Below, in pieces: positions 1 through 56,181 of a stretch of 64,000 nt of DNA. The stretch's first letter is position 1. Each line of letters opens with the position of its first letter. Source of the DNA: Carettochelys insculpta (lineage: Eukaryota; Chordata; Testudines; Carettochelyidae); contig NC_134139.1 of the NCBI RefSeq assembly GCF_033958435.1, forward strand, positions 206,877,501 through 206,941,500, in the 5' to 3' direction. The notes beneath the pieces are model-generated. The model searched no databases, was not told the DNA's origin, and saw only the letters and a program-made list of their open reading frames with translations. The position numbers were made by a program, and so were the translations under genes.

Positions 1-689
1 CCAGGCAGTTAACTGACACTGTAGGAGCAGAAAATGGAGATGGGCCCAGGCTCCTGAAAATTCCTGGCCTGGGGGGTGTGGATCCAGCAAAATTTGGGGC
101 TGTATCTCTCCCCAGGCCCTGCCTGCTGCCCCCGCCAGCACCCCATGTACCTGCCAGCCCTGATCTGCCCACCCACATGATTTAAAATGCACCCCCCCCC
201 ACCAGCTGCCATCACCTGCAGTGCAGCAAGGGTACGGCAGCCGCTGGCAAAGCCCGGGGTGGGATATCTCCACAGACAGTGTCCTCCTCAACCACCCCTG
301 TGGCCAATGGGCAGCCCAGGGGCAGTGCCTGCGAGGCGCTGCCAGAGGGCAGGGTGCCCCAGGTAAAACACTGCATCTCCATCCCTCCCAGAGCCCACAG
401 CCTCCTGCCCCGAATTTCCTCCCACACCCACTCTCCTGGGGTTTAACTCGTTACAGGCATCATTCACCACAGCAGTGAAACACTGGCTCCTGACAATTGC
501 TGATTAAAAATACAACCCTTCTAACCCCAAAGATAAGCCAGTGTTTGAGGTGGGTTCTTAAAGCAGCAGGGAAACAATCACAGGGGCTACAGATTGCTAG
601 AATTAGTGGTAGAATTATTTCCTGCAGGAGGTGGTGAGAATCCGGGGTTTGTTGGTACCTCAGGAGCCTTCCTCATGCAAGAAAGATGA
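1..689. other. 3' flank, no recognised feature
   Basis: Moderately GC-rich with a C-run near 190-200. Small open frames on both strands show no family resemblance. No gene or clear repeat was recognised. Confidence 0.5.
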
Positions 690-1420
690 ATTTAACAGGG
701 ACCGGGGCAAAGAAGGGTTACTAGGCTGGTCAGGGAGTGGAGGCCCTGTCTCTGGAGCAGTGACTAGAAAAGTTTGGCTTAACCCTAGCAAAAAGGTGGC
801 TGAGTGAACAGAGTTGTGGCTGTTCTCTGTAAATACATGCGGCCAGGGTAGGGTGGTGGGTTGGCAAACAGCAGGAAGGGTGAATTGCTATTTAAGCTAA
901 AGGACAAGGTAAAGCCACAAGGACAAATGGAGTAAACTGAACATGAACAGGTTCAGGCTAGAACTTAAAAGAGAGCTTCTAGCCCTCAGACGGATGAGGC
1001 TCTGGCCTAGCTCCCCAGTGGAGGGCAAACAACTTGCTTACGGGTAGGATGGAGCAGGAGAAATGCCTGGGTGTGATTGCACACCAAGGTGGCTTGTGCT
1101 GGCAGGGGGAAGAGCTCGGCAGTCACTTCGGTTTGTTTCATGGTCCTCAGTGCTCATGCTTCAGGGCTTTAGCTGACCACCCGCAGGGGTCAGGAAGGGA
1201 TTAGTCCCCCCCCCCACCAATGTGTTCTGGGTTACGGGGTTTTTTAAATTGCCTTCCGCTGAAGCATCAGGACCGGCCACAGGTGGTGCTGGGACATTGG
1301 GCAAGGCAGGACAGGGCTCTGAGGTGGCACTGCTCTCTCTCTCTCAGGTGCTGGGTTGGCTGGGGTTCTTGCTCCCATGCTCAGGGTCTAACTGATCCCT
1401 ACACGTGAGGCTAGGAAGGA
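690..1420 (+). repeat. Old, diverged CR1/L3-type LINE 3' relic
   Basis: The order of phrases matches CR1-family tails: a degenerate 'lariat' stretch near 700-780, 'ctgttctctgtaaatacat' near 820, 'acatgaacaggttcaggcta' near 940, 'agagcttctagccctcag' near 970. A tail segment 'ttccgctgaagcatcagg' follows near 1253. Heavily mutated; limits are approximate. Confidence 0.5.
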
Positions 1421-2362
1421 ATTCCACCCCCCAACCCCCAGCTCAGACTGGCAGTGGCCTCAGAGGTCCTTCCCCTTGCTCTGCAGCATGTGGCTGCAGG
1501 TCACTTGTCAGGATTATCTGGGTGCCCCTGAATCATCTCCCTGCTGTCATGGGACCCTTGGACACTGGTATACCGGGGTTTCCCCATTCCCTTCCTGCGG
1601 GCTGCAATGTGTGGGTCTTATTTTGGTGGCTGGGGTTAGCATGCAGGTGCTGGGTGGGGTTGGTGGCCTGTGATAGACAGGAAAGCAGAGTAGATGACTG
1701 ATGGCCCCTTAAATGCTGACTCCCCCAGTTCAGGCCTGGCCAGACCCAGGAATTTGGTTACCAGCTGGGGAGGCTCTTCTTTGGCAGGCAGATACTGACA
1801 AGATGCCATGAGCCTGCCAACCATTCAGCAATCACAGCTTTCACGCAGTAGATCCAGGCCAGCCAACTAAAAGCGAAGGCCGTATACACCAGAGCCTGGC
1901 CCCTGGAGCCTCCCTCCCTCCTAAACCCATATGGGTTTCCCTCTGCAAATTCATCCACGTGAGACAGTTGCAGGGCTGGATCGCAACCGTGACCACAAGG
2001 AAACAAACTCTTGACTTTGTTGTTTGAACCAGCCCTGCTCCTGTCACTGAGACCGTCGCTGAGGGCCCCAGCTGGTGACCTGCCCTGTGAGATCTGGAGG
2101 CACGCCACTCTGCGAGGATTTAACAAGCAGCCGTGCCCCTCTGTCTGTGGCTGAGGTTGGGTTTGACGGGAAGCACAGCCCTTGCTTGAGGACAGCAGAA
2201 ATCGTCCTCAAGGGCTGTCTCTGTGACAATGCAGCAGCATGTACTTTGGTTTCCAGCAGCTCGGCTCCCAGGGAGAGCAAGACGCAACTGGGAAACAACA
2301 AGGTCCAGGTCACCAGACGCCTGGCTCTGGTCCAGAGTGGTTTAGTGCCTTGCAGCAGCATC
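1421..2362. other. 3' flank, no recognised feature
   Basis: No coding exon or repeat was recognised. A 122-residue minus-strand open frame and its overlapping companions have no recognisable domains. Confidence 0.4.
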
Positions 2363-2370
2363 TTCTAAGG

Positions 2371-2725
2371 CAGGGGTGGCCAACCAGTTATGGAGGAAGA
2401 ACCATTGAGTGCAAAGAGCCACATATTCTGTATTTAGCTAACCAATATGTGGCCCAAAGCCCTCTCCCTCCTCCAGAGCCAGGCACCCCCAGCTCCCCAC
2501 TATAACCCAATCCTCCACCCCTCCCCCGCATGCTATCTCAATGCTGGCTACGCACCAGAGCGGTCACCACCGCCGTCCCAGAGCCACCACGCGCCTCTCC
2601 CACCAAGCGGCGGGGTCCACGTGCAGAGCAGTGGACGGCATTCTCGGCACACGGCTCGGAGGAAAAGCCTCATTTAAAGGCTCCAAAAGCTGCACCTCGC
2701 TCAAAAGCCAAGGGTTGGCCACCCG
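2371..2725. mobile_element. Non-autonomous hAT-like element
   Basis: The terminal inverted repeats are CAGGGGTGGCCAACC on the left and GGGTTGGCCACCCG on the right. They are flanked by a degenerate 8-bp target duplication (TTCTAAGG at 2363-2370, CTCTAAAG at 2726-2733, 6 of 8 alike). Eight-base duplications and CAG ends are typical of hAT transposons. Confidence 0.6.
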
Positions 2726-2802
2726 CTCTAAAGCACCCACACCCTATCCCCTGCCCCCGCCACTCCACCCCTCTTTAAATCCTCCTCTGAACCCTGCTCC
2801 CA

Positions 2803-2931
2803 CTCATGCATCTGACGAAGCGGGTCTTTGCCCACGAACGCTTCTGCTCCAAAATACCTGTTAGTCTATCACGGGCCGCAGGACTTCTTGTTTTTGAAGA
2901 TACAGACTAAGGCGGCGACCTCTCTGATACA
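2803..2931 (+). repeat. Hammerhead-bearing repeat, single copy (variant A)
   Basis: Carries CTGACGA at 2812, a GGG...CCC hairpin and a mutated GAAC in place of GAAA. The family body 'tgttagtctat' and 'aggacttcttgtt' follows. A half-length copy of the family that forms inverted dimers elsewhere in the window. Confidence 0.6.
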
Positions 2932-2933
2932 AT

Positions 2934-3660
2934 GGCTTTCAGGCACTTAGGTGCCCCCCTGGAAGTCCCACCAGCTGCCTAAATAGCTTTACAAATCCAG
3001 CCCTTCATGTAGGAGGATCCAGCCCTTTAAGGGGCACTGTGTGGCAAACCAACTTATTCAGGCCCCACAAAAAGCACGTTCCCAGGTGGACACAAGCCCC
3101 TAAATCCATCATCTGTCTGGAAAGATCAGCCCGTATCCAGTCACCTCTCCCACGTCTGCATCTCTCCATGCCTTCTTCGCCAGTGGATGGGCACTGTGCT
3201 CCACCCCCGCCAGCTCTCAGGTCCTCTTCCAGTTCCCAGTTGTGCCTCCATCCATCCTCCCCTTCTCCAGATCTTCTTGACTAGTTTTGGCTCCTTGATC
3301 AGCAGCTGCAGTACCCAGGCTCTGTTTTCCGGCTACCAAGTGCTCACCATAGTCCACCCCAGTCCCTCAGTAGCACTTTCATTAGAGAGGGGAAGAGCTG
3401 AATGTAGAAATCAGCCTGACTGGCCAGGGAATGAAGCTGGGTGGGATTTCATGAACTGGCCACACCCATTGCAGCAGCTGACCAAAAGCCTGAGGCTCAG
3501 ATGGGGGAGATTACAAGCCCAGAAGCTTGTGCCTCCACCCAAGAACTGAGGAGTTACATAGGCAGCTGTCACTGGAATTAAAAGGCCCTGATCCTGCAAG
3601 GACACACGAGGCTTTACTTTGGGCATGCTAATAGCCTGAGTTTCCAATAACTGCTCCAGT
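2934..3660. other. 3' flank, no recognised feature
   Basis: No gene or known repeat was recognised. Plus-strand open frames of about 80-120 residues are Pro/Ser-rich without domains. Confidence 0.4.
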
Positions 3661-3669
3661 GCCATACAT

Positions 3670-4104
3670 GGCTACGTCTACACGTGCCCCAAACTTCGAA
3701 ATGGCCACGCAAATGGCCATTTCGAAGTTTACTAATGAAGCACTGAAATGCATATTCAGCATTTCATTGGTATGCGGGCGGCAGCGGCGCTTTGAAATTG
3801 ACACGCCTTGCCGCTGTGCGGCACGTCCAGACGGGGCTCCTTTTCGAAAGGACCCCACCTACTTTGAAGTCCCCTTATTCCCATGAGCTGATGGGAATAA
3901 GGGGACTTCGAAGTAGGCGGGGTCCTTTCGAAAAGGAGCCCCGTCTGGATGAGACGTGCGGCAGCAAGCCACGTCAATTTTGAAGTGCTGCGGCCGCCCA
4001 CATGCTAATAAAGTGCTGAATATGCATTTCAGCGCTTCATTAGTAAACTTCGAAATGGCCATTTGAGTGGCCATTTCGAAGTTTGGGGCACGTGTAGACA
4101 TGGC
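3670..4104. mobile_element. Palindromic MITE, 435 bp (GGCTACGTCTACAC ends)
   Basis: A near-perfect inverted repeat along its whole length. The left end GGCTACGTCTACACGTGCC mirrors the right end GGCACGTGTAGACATGGCC, and the centre 'cccttattcccatgagctg' folds on itself. It contains repeated TTCGAAATGGCC and CTTTTCGAAAGGA blocks. The same family occurs at 35957-36402 and, diverged, at 38001-38383. Confidence 0.8.
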
Positions 4105-5237
4105 CCATGTGTGCAGGCCTTGTCAGATCCTTTGGTTTCACAGTGGTTTATTGCAGTTGAATTTAAGGCAATTCCTGGTCAGCCTATGAAAAATCAACAC
4201 TATACAAAGAAAAACTGGAAGGAACATTAAGGAAATGCCAGAACCATAATTCAACTCCCGGCACATGTGCATTACGATGCTGTCTTACGTGATCACACAC
4301 TATTATGTTCCCAGGACATGCTGGACTCTGGCTGACACTAATGAATCATTGACCCTTCAAGTGTACAAGATATTTACTTCCATCAATTCACTGCAAGAAC
4401 TCAGTGGGCAAATTCCCCTAATAAAGAAGCTTTATTGTTATTATTATTTTTATTACCATTATTTTATTTCCATTAGTTCAAAAGATGTAGAGGTTATGTG
4501 GATTGGTAGCCGTACTAATTCACAATATACATTTTTTTACATCTTTAAATAATTACAGCTTGTTCATTTCTTCCCCCTTACACATAAGCGTCTCTTTTCA
4601 TGGGACCTTCCAATGACTTTGGGAAGTGTCAAACTTTACAGAAGAAAAAAAAAATCCACAACATAGTCACAGCTTTACAGTTACATTAAGAATTGTTGAT
4701 CAGCATCACAACTCCCCTTCCGAGTTCCTCAATGCTTCGTGATCAGAGCCACTCCAATCAGCCAGTAAGACTGCAATCTAAATACAGATCTTTTCGGATC
4801 AAAAATGGCATTGGTGATTAAAGATATTGCACTTTTGCAAAGAGGAAAGACAGTTAGTACTGGTAAATGACCTTTCTAACCCACCAGTATCCACCCTCGC
4901 AATCTACTCCATGTCCCCATGTAGCAGAGATGTGACTTTACCAGCATTTGCAGCTTAGAGACGGATCCTGCAAACCTTTGAGAATATGTATGTATTTACT
5001 CGTGAGAAACCTCACTGATTTTTAAAGGGGCTACTCTCATAAGTGAATTTATGCATGAGCTTATGCATTTGCAAGATTAGGGCCTTCAATTTTAAGCTCT
5101 TCAGAGCCACATGGTGTGCTCTGTGTTTACACAATACCTAACACAATGGAGCCCTGCTTGGGACCACGGGCTATACAGGAATGGAAAGAATAAATCATCT
5201 TGTCTTTGTAAGCTTTCAGGAACACACTAGTCCTATT
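4105..5237. other. AT-rich 3' flank with a short LINE/SINE-tail relic
   Basis: AT-rich with a TTATTATTATTTTTATT tract near 4437. At about 5070-5210 there is a relic with 'aagctcttcagagccacatg' and 'cctaacacaatggagccc', the wording of an old amniote L2/CR1-type tail that recurs near 6670, 43830 and 46660. No exon was recognised. Confidence 0.4.
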
Positions 5238-6290
5238 AAAACAAAAAGCAGTCAAGTAGCACTTTAAAGACTAGTAAAATAGTTTATTAGGTGAGCTTTC
5301 GTGGGACAGACCCACTTCTTCAGATCATAGCCAGACCAGAACAGACTCAATATTTAAGGCACAGAGAACCAAAAACAGTAAGCAAGGAGGACAAATCAGA
5401 AAAAGATAATCAAGGTGAGCAAATCAGAGAGTGGACGGGTGGCAGGGGGAAGGTCAAGAATTAGATGAAGCCAAGTATGCAGACAGCCCCTATAGTGACT
5501 CAGAAAATCCCCATCCCAGTTCAAACCACGTGTTAATGTGCCGAATTTGAATATAAAAGACAGCTCGGCTGCTTCCCTTTGAATAGCGGTGTGAAATTTT
5601 TTTTCAGTAACATGCATACTCTTAAGTCATTAACAGAATGGCCCATTCCATTAAAATGCTAACTGGTTTGTGGATCTGGAGTGTTTTGATGTCTGTTTTG
5701 TGCCCATTAACCCTTTGTCTAAGGGAGTTAGAAGTCTCCATTTGGACAGACTTCTAACTCATTAGACAAAGGGTTAATGGGCACAAAACAGACATCAAAA
5801 CACTCCAGATCCACAAACCAGTTAGTCAACATTTTAATGGAATGGAGCATTCTATTAATGACCTAAAGGTATGTGTGTTACTGAAAAAGAACTTTTGCAC
5901 CATTCTTCAAAGAGAAACAGCCGAGCTGGCTTTTATATTCAAATTTGGCACATTAACGCATGGTTTAAACCAGGACGGGAACTTTGAGTCACTATAGAGG
6001 CTCGTTTGCATACTTGGCTTAATCTAATTCTTGACTCCCCGCCCCCACCCCTCCACTCTCTGATTTGCTCACCTTGATTATCTTTTCCTGATTTGTCCTC
6101 CTTGCTTACTGTTTTTGGTTCTCTGTGTCTTAAATATTGAGTCTGTTCTGGTCTGGCTATGGTCTGAAGAAGTGGGTCTCTCCCACGAAAGCTCACCTAA
6201 TAAACTATTTTGCTAATCTTTAAAGTGCCACTTCACTGCATTTTGTTTTGAAAGTGTATAGACTAGCATGGCTTCCTCTCTGTTACTAGT
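5238..6290. mobile_element. 1-kb inverted-repeat (fold-back) element with hammerhead-like motifs
   Basis: Two arms of about 500 bp face each other around a short centre near 5745-5752, and the reverse complement is readable along nearly all of their length. The outer ends carry the AGTAGCACTTTAAAGACTA body and hammerhead-like cores (5297-5322 minus, 6164-6190 plus). Flanks read ACTAGTCCTATTA on the left and ACTAGTCTTATTA on the right, a probable 13-bp target duplication with one mismatch. The head 'agactagcatggcttcctct' is present only on the right. Confidence 0.75.
6164..6190 (+). ncRNA. Hammerhead-like ribozyme core, variant B
   Basis: CTGAAGA, then a GTGGG...CCCAC hairpin (one T-to-C change in the loop), then GAAA. 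It is followed by GCTC and closed by GGT (6161-6163) pairing with ACC (6195-6197). Matches a minimal type-I hammerhead except for one extra A between CTGAAGA and the hairpin. Confidence 0.4.
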
Positions 6291-8356
6291 CTTATTAGAC
6301 ATGGGTCAGAACCGAAAGAAGTAATGGCCTTCAATCCTGGATCCAAGCCCCGCCCCCAAACTACAGAAGGGAGGGGCAAAATACAACTCCCCACCCTTTC
6401 TAAACAGGTCCTTGCTTTACACTGGGCTGTACCAACTCCCCAACGGCTGTTGTGCTCGGACCCTGCAGCTTCATAGGAGGTTTCCCAGATCTCCCCACTT
6501 CCAGGATTCAAAACCTAAAAAATATCTCCTTTCTCAACAGCACCGCCCTCCGGAGCAGTCTCGGACCTGCAGAAGACTCTGCATGTGGTCCTGGGTCTTG
6601 CCACCTGATATTCAGGTCACTGCTGGCCTGCGCAGAGTAACTGCATCGAAGCCTTGCATTTGAATTCATGTGTTGATTGCCCAGGCCGTGTGTGTACAGC
6701 ACCTAGCACACCCCGGTCATTGTCCATGGCTGGGGCTCCTCAGAACTACAGTAATAAGAATAATAAATAATAGTAATAATAATAATAATTAGCTTTATCT
6801 CTAGCTAACGGCTAACGTCTATTTAGATGGCAAGCTCTTTGAGACGGAGCGTCTGCTACTCTGTTCCACAAGGAGGCCCCCCAATATCTAGGCACTACCC
6901 ATAATAAACATGATTAATAACAACATGATGGGTGGGAATCGGTCTTGCGTTGTGGATCTAAAATATCCGAAGGCAGTCTGGAGGGTTTAAAAGAGCAATG
7001 GAACAAGAAGCTCATCGGAGACCTCTGTACTTCTGCTGTGGGCAAGGGAGAAAGAAATAATCCCATGAAGAATGTTTAAACAATTCCCTTTTCTACTGAA
7101 CATAGTGAGATTGTTCTCCTCGCATCCCCAAAGCTCCCTGCTTCAGAGGTGGCACTGTCTCTTGGGGCAAAAGCCCTAAAAAAACCACAACCCCTTATGC
7201 ACTGTTTTTCGAGACGAGCCCTCGCTCCAGAATATCTCCCCCGGCCTGAAGCTTGGGCAGGGGAAAAAAATCACTCAATGGAATCATGGAAGGGGAACAT
7301 CAGCAATGAAAAGACCATTCTGTTTGCTTTGGGTCCTAGAAGCCAGAGATGGCCAACAGGTAGAAGGCTGTCTAGCCCTGGTCCTGTCACGATACACTAC
7401 TCCGATTTCTATGTTTACCAGCGTTTTGCCCAACCCATGTCCCCAGATGTTGGCATGACTCTAGGTCAAGCCCAAGGAGTGACTGTGGTAAGTGTGCATC
7501 TCTCTGTTGAGGACAGGAATGCATATGGCCATTTCAGGCACTGGGGGGAGAGCTGATCTCCAGATTTAAAGGAGTGCAGTTATGTGAGGAGAAGGCTGGC
7601 TGAAGGATACAGGGAAGGAAGAAGCTGCTGAGCCAGAAGAACCACATCGAAGCTCAGGGAGCTATTCTCTGTCATCTACTGCCTCTTTGTGTTCATCTCA
7701 AACTCGCACAGGCTTTTGAGTTATTTCCAGCCCCTGCCCGCCCCGGTATGAGCTTGTACCGTTCCATCCTGAAGGTCCTGTTCTTTTCCTGTTTTCAACC
7801 TCGCTGAGGGCCTGATCCAAAGCTTACTGGTGTCAAAAGAAGAACTCCCCTGTGTTTCAGTGGGCACTGGATCTGGGCCTACAACCAGCTGTATTGTTTT
7901 TCTCTCCACGCTAGTGTTCACAGCTTAGCGTGATCTTCAGATCGCTGAGGGTCCTCTACAGATATTATTATATCTCATGTACTGCCTCTGCCAGATCATT
8001 AATGAAGCGACTAATAACACCAGCTTTGACACTGGTCCTTGCAAGGCAAGATGCTTGGGGGTGATGGAGAGACAGAGAAACTCTGAGAATCTTAGAGATG
8101 GAAAAGACCTATCAGGTCATGGAATACATTCCCATGGGCCTTTGCAGGTTTGATCTCTATCATTGGCTGTACCATACCCTCCCCACCCGCTCACTGCAGG
8201 ATACCCCATGGAAGATGTCTCATAGGGAGAAGAATTGGGCAAGGATCACCTGCCACAGGTTCCACCACCAGTGGCTGCAGTCACCACCCTGCTCCAATGA
8301 GCACCGGAACCCGTCCAGAAACTCTGTGGCTCTCCACGGTCTGTTCAAGCCACTTC
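6291..8356. other. 3' flank with short tail relics and an AAT microsatellite
   Basis: An old retroelement tail at about 6665-6750 ('gtacagcacctagcac') runs into an (AAT)n tract at 6752-6792. A second tail relic lies near 6825-6910. A weak CR1-like phrase occurs near 8088-8130. The 135-residue plus-strand open frame at 7149-7556 has no recognisable domain. No exon was recognised. Confidence 0.4.
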
Positions 8357-8613
8357 TATGCTAGACCTTAAAGTCGATCATAGAGACGCAATTCCAGCTA
8401 CAGCAATTGCATAGCAGGAATCGACGAATCTACAATCGACTTACTTGGCTGTCCTCACTGAAGAAGGTCCACGGGAGAAACTCTCCCATCGACCTTCCTT
8501 ACTCAGCATGAGAATGAGCCACAGGGGGCGGGGGTCAGCCGTCAACCCCTGATAGTTTGATTTTGGGTGTCCCCACTAGGTGCGTAAAGTCCAACACAGA
8601 TCAACCCTGACCA
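8357..8613 (-). mobile_element. Diverged MITE with GTCGAC-type motifs
   Basis: Shares 'agaccttaaagtcgatc', 'caattccagcta' and 'ctcccatcgacctt' with the elements at 43549-43805 and 44451-44722, in the opposite orientation. No intact termini or target duplication could be assigned. Confidence 0.5.
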
Positions 8614-8969
8614 GTCCTAGATCCTAGGGGAACTGGAAGAATTCAGATCAAGATCCTAGGGGAACTGCAAAGAATTCTAACCTCCACTGCAACTTTGTGC
8701 CCCTTGCTGCCAGTCCCCATCCATGCAGTGCCATTAATACCTCCCCCAGCTGCACCCCAAAAAGGGGCAAGCCACCCCCTATGGAAGTTGCAGCAGAGAG
8801 AGAACAGCCTGGTGGCTCCCCACAGCCTTGTCTCTGGCCACCGCTCTCCTGCCCACTCACCCTGTTTTGACTTGAGACCAACAGAGTGGCCTTTGCCCGA
8901 TTGGAAAGAGATGGTGAATGTTGCCATGGTAATGCCCTTGCCCCACCCTCCAAATGTTCAGAAGAGACT

Positions 8970-10468
8970 CACACACTGTGGACCCCTTTGTATATGGATC
9001 CGGGGGAGGCACAAGCTCTCCCCCATGTGTTTTCTTTTAGTGCTTTATGTAGTCAAGTTTGACTATACAGTGAGGACAGAGATGGGGCAGGGCAGCCCAG
9101 AGGAGAAACCGGTGCCAGGGCATTGAGGAGAAAGGAGATTTGATCAACCAAAGTTCTCTAGAAGACAACTGGGGCCGGCCCTCCATGGGAGTACTAAGCA
9201 AAGCATTGGGGGCAGCTGCTCGTTGGGCTGTTGGGGGCAGCCTGCCCCATGGACATCACAGCTGTATCCTCGTGGGTTGAGGACGACAAGATTTTCTCCC
9301 AGGCTATGAGGTTCAGTGACATGGATGATGATCCTGGAGCAGAAAGCAGCTTCCTGCCCAGGATGAGGCCTTTTGGAAAGCTGAGTTTCTAATGGATTTT
9401 GGTTGGACAGGGGAAGGGTACAGGTCTGCATTTGCGGTTAAAGGTGGGTCCCACCTGTTGCTCTGTTACTCCGGAAAAAAGAAAATCAGATGCATCAACG
9501 GCAACAGAAAACATCAGAGAGAACGTAAAATGATTAACTGACTGGTCACAGGGTCCTATGCAAGTGCAGCATGATGTTACAGCAGCAAATCACAGGGTTC
9601 CCACGCTCTAGGGAGACCCTCAAGTCACACTCACTGCTATTTCAAAGGGCAGCATCCATCACTTTCCTCCATGTTTTTCACAAGCTCTTTGGGTCTCTTC
9701 CACCCCCATGTACGCAGACTTTCATTGAAGTGGTGGGTCTGGCTCGGAATGCTTCTCCAGACTCAGCCTTTTGGAAACACGATCCCATGATTTGGAAAGA
9801 TGAAAAATGAAATTGTTTCTGTTAGATAAGGACAAGGGTTCGGTTCTCTGACTCCGTGGTAACACGGAAACAAAGCCTTGGAGGCTTGGGCAGGCGTACG
9901 AGCTGAGCTCTTCTTTCTTCTTCAACTGAATCACAGTATTAAAATCCACAAAAGCGGCCAATGTGTCAGATTAAGTCTTTGCAACAAACTGTCCTGGAGC
10001 CGGCTCCGCTGAATAGGTCATCAAATCTCTGCCTGTGGGTGATAACAAGGTGACGGCATTTTTCTCCTGGGCTGACTTGGTCAGAAAACAAATGGACAGT
10101 GAGAAGAAAGTGTCCCCATGCCACCATTGTCCAAGACATGCAAACCAGAAGTTTAAAAAACACCCTGACTCTTATCTTTGTTTCTGGCTGTTTCACAGAA
10201 GGTGGTTACAATCTGGCTTGTTTTAAGGAGATTCAGATCAGCCACTGTTATTCTGAGGCTGAGCCATCTCTGCTCATTTCTTATTAGCTCATCCACACCT
10301 CCTCCAAGTCCTCTTCACAATGCCCTGTGGAACTGATCTTCCTGAATCACATCACGTTACCCTCAAGGTGAGGGGGGAAAAGAGCAAACAGCATTTGCTT
10401 GATTATTACACGGTGTCTTCTTCCTCTCTCCCATGGCAGAGCCTGAAGTCCATGCAAGGAGGAAGAGG
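8970..10468 (-). other. Probable GATA4 3'UTR and immediate 3' flank
   Basis: This 1.5 kb downstream of the stop shows no recognised transposon and no other exon, and its length suits the roughly 1.5-kb 3'UTR of mammalian GATA4 mRNAs. No AATAAA or ATTAAA was found on the minus strand here. The nearest weak variants are CATAAA (plus 9044-9049) and ACTAAA a few bases below it. The true polyadenylation site is therefore undetermined and the lower boundary is a guess. Confidence 0.3.
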
Positions 10469-54645
<44,177 letters not shown>

Positions 54646-55450
54646 GGCCGGTGCTGCAGACGGCGGGGGGTGGCTGCCGGCCCGGGGACCCGGGCAGTCC
54701 TCAGTGCGGACCGGCCAGCCGCAGTCTTCCCTCCGGTCCGCCCAGCCTGCCCTGCGGGCCGGCCGCGCTTAAGGCTGGAGTAATCCGCGGCGGGTGCTGC
54801 CCTCGGCTGCGGGGGGGGTGGGGTGCGTGTCCTCAGTGCGGACCGGCCCGCCGCAGTCCTCCCTCCGGTCCGCGCGGTCTGCCCTCCGGGACTGCCGCGT
54901 CTAGCGCCGGAGCTGCTGGCCCTGCTGGGCGCCGTCCATCGCGCCAGGCCCCACCGGGCTGGGGGGAAGTTTAAAGATCGGAGCCTCCTCCCTGCGTCTG
55001 CTGGTCCGGCTCACACCCACACCTAGGGGACAGAGCGCAGCGGGTTAGGACGTGGGGGAGGGGGACACACACGTGCTCTGCTGCTGCCTCGCAGCCCGGA
55101 GATAAGGAGGTTAGAGAGGGGTGGGGGGCACGGGGGGAAGGTGAGAGACGGAGCGTTGCCCCAGGCTCCTCCAGGTACGACCGGCCCTATTGTGGTGCTA
55201 ATGCGCCGGGGCCGGGCGTTTGATCGCAAATCACATCGGGGCGGATCGCAGGCGACCAGGAGTCTGAGGCGGTCCAGGGAGGAATCAAATTAGGCCTTCC
55301 ACGGAGACACACCCGCCGAGGGTCGAGAGAGGGAGGCGCGCCCACGGGCGCCGCGAAACGCGCGGGAACATAGGGACCCACGCACAGCTACAGAGAGAGG
55401 CGCTGCGCTGAGGGGGACGTGCACAGAGCGAGAAGGGACACGCACAAACA
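54646..55450 (-). promoter_or_regulatory. GATA4: GC-rich 5' flank/leader directly upstream of the GATA4 ATG
   Basis: A CpG-dense stretch continuous with coding exon 1. It contains a direct duplication of about 60 bp (54697-54757 and 54829-54889, offset 132) and long C-rich tracts on the coding strand. No TATA box is evident. It could be the 5'UTR of exon 1, part of intron 1 or a proximal promoter; sequence alone does not decide. Confidence 0.5.
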
Positions 55451-56181
55451 CAGAAAAATGCTTTTTTTTCATTTTGATCCCCAAACGTACGTCAGATATG
55501 CACAGAGACAGGACCCTCACACCCAGAGGATAGAGGCGCCTGCGCGCAGATGCAAACTGACCTGCCTGCACGTTGCATAAACACAAACACACTCATGCCC
55601 CGCATGCTCCCACCGACACATTACAGCCACACACATACAGCGCCGAGCACAAGCAATACCCGCCCGCACAGACGCCCCCAGGCGCACAGGCCCTGCAGAA
55701 GCTACGCCCCAGGCTTTGCAGAAATCTGGCGCAGGGGGTGCGACGACATAGGAAGGAAGGATCCCAGCGAACTGCAAATGATCCGGTTCGGTTTCCAAGC
55801 CCGCGTTAAAAGAGAAGAACCCACGCTCCTGAGTGGGGCACCAGCAGCTCCGCGAAACCCTTCCTAAGCGGAAGCGCCGGGGAATATTTTGGCAAGAAAT
55901 GAGCCAGAGTTAAAGACAACGACTTTTTTCAAGGCAGCAAAGGGCCCGATCCTCAGCCCGCGGCGTGGGGCGCGGTTCGCCGGAGAGCCCAGCGCCTGCC
56001 AAGCCGAGCTCTGGCGGAAAACTGAAAGCGAAGATTTCCCCGCCCCTCCCCATCCAGCTCTCTCTCGCCCGGGGCTGAGGCCCTGCGATCTGAAGAGGCA
56101 AATCAGCTGGGAGTGCTGATCCGGCGGAGAGAAATGGATTTGAACCGCTTTGGGGCCGGAACCCGGACTCTGCAGCGCGGC
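55451..56181. other. GATA4 5' flank, GC-rich, no recognised exon
   Basis: Contains a CA-rich stretch (55560-55640). Purine- and pyrimidine-rich GC boxes such as 'ccccgcccctccccatcc' lie near 56040. No transposon was recognised. Confidence 0.4.

Noticed and set aside
8970..9060. Definite GATA4 polyadenylation site
   Set aside because: Only weak CATAAA/ACTAAA variants are present and no transcript evidence exists, so it is left as a tentative boundary.
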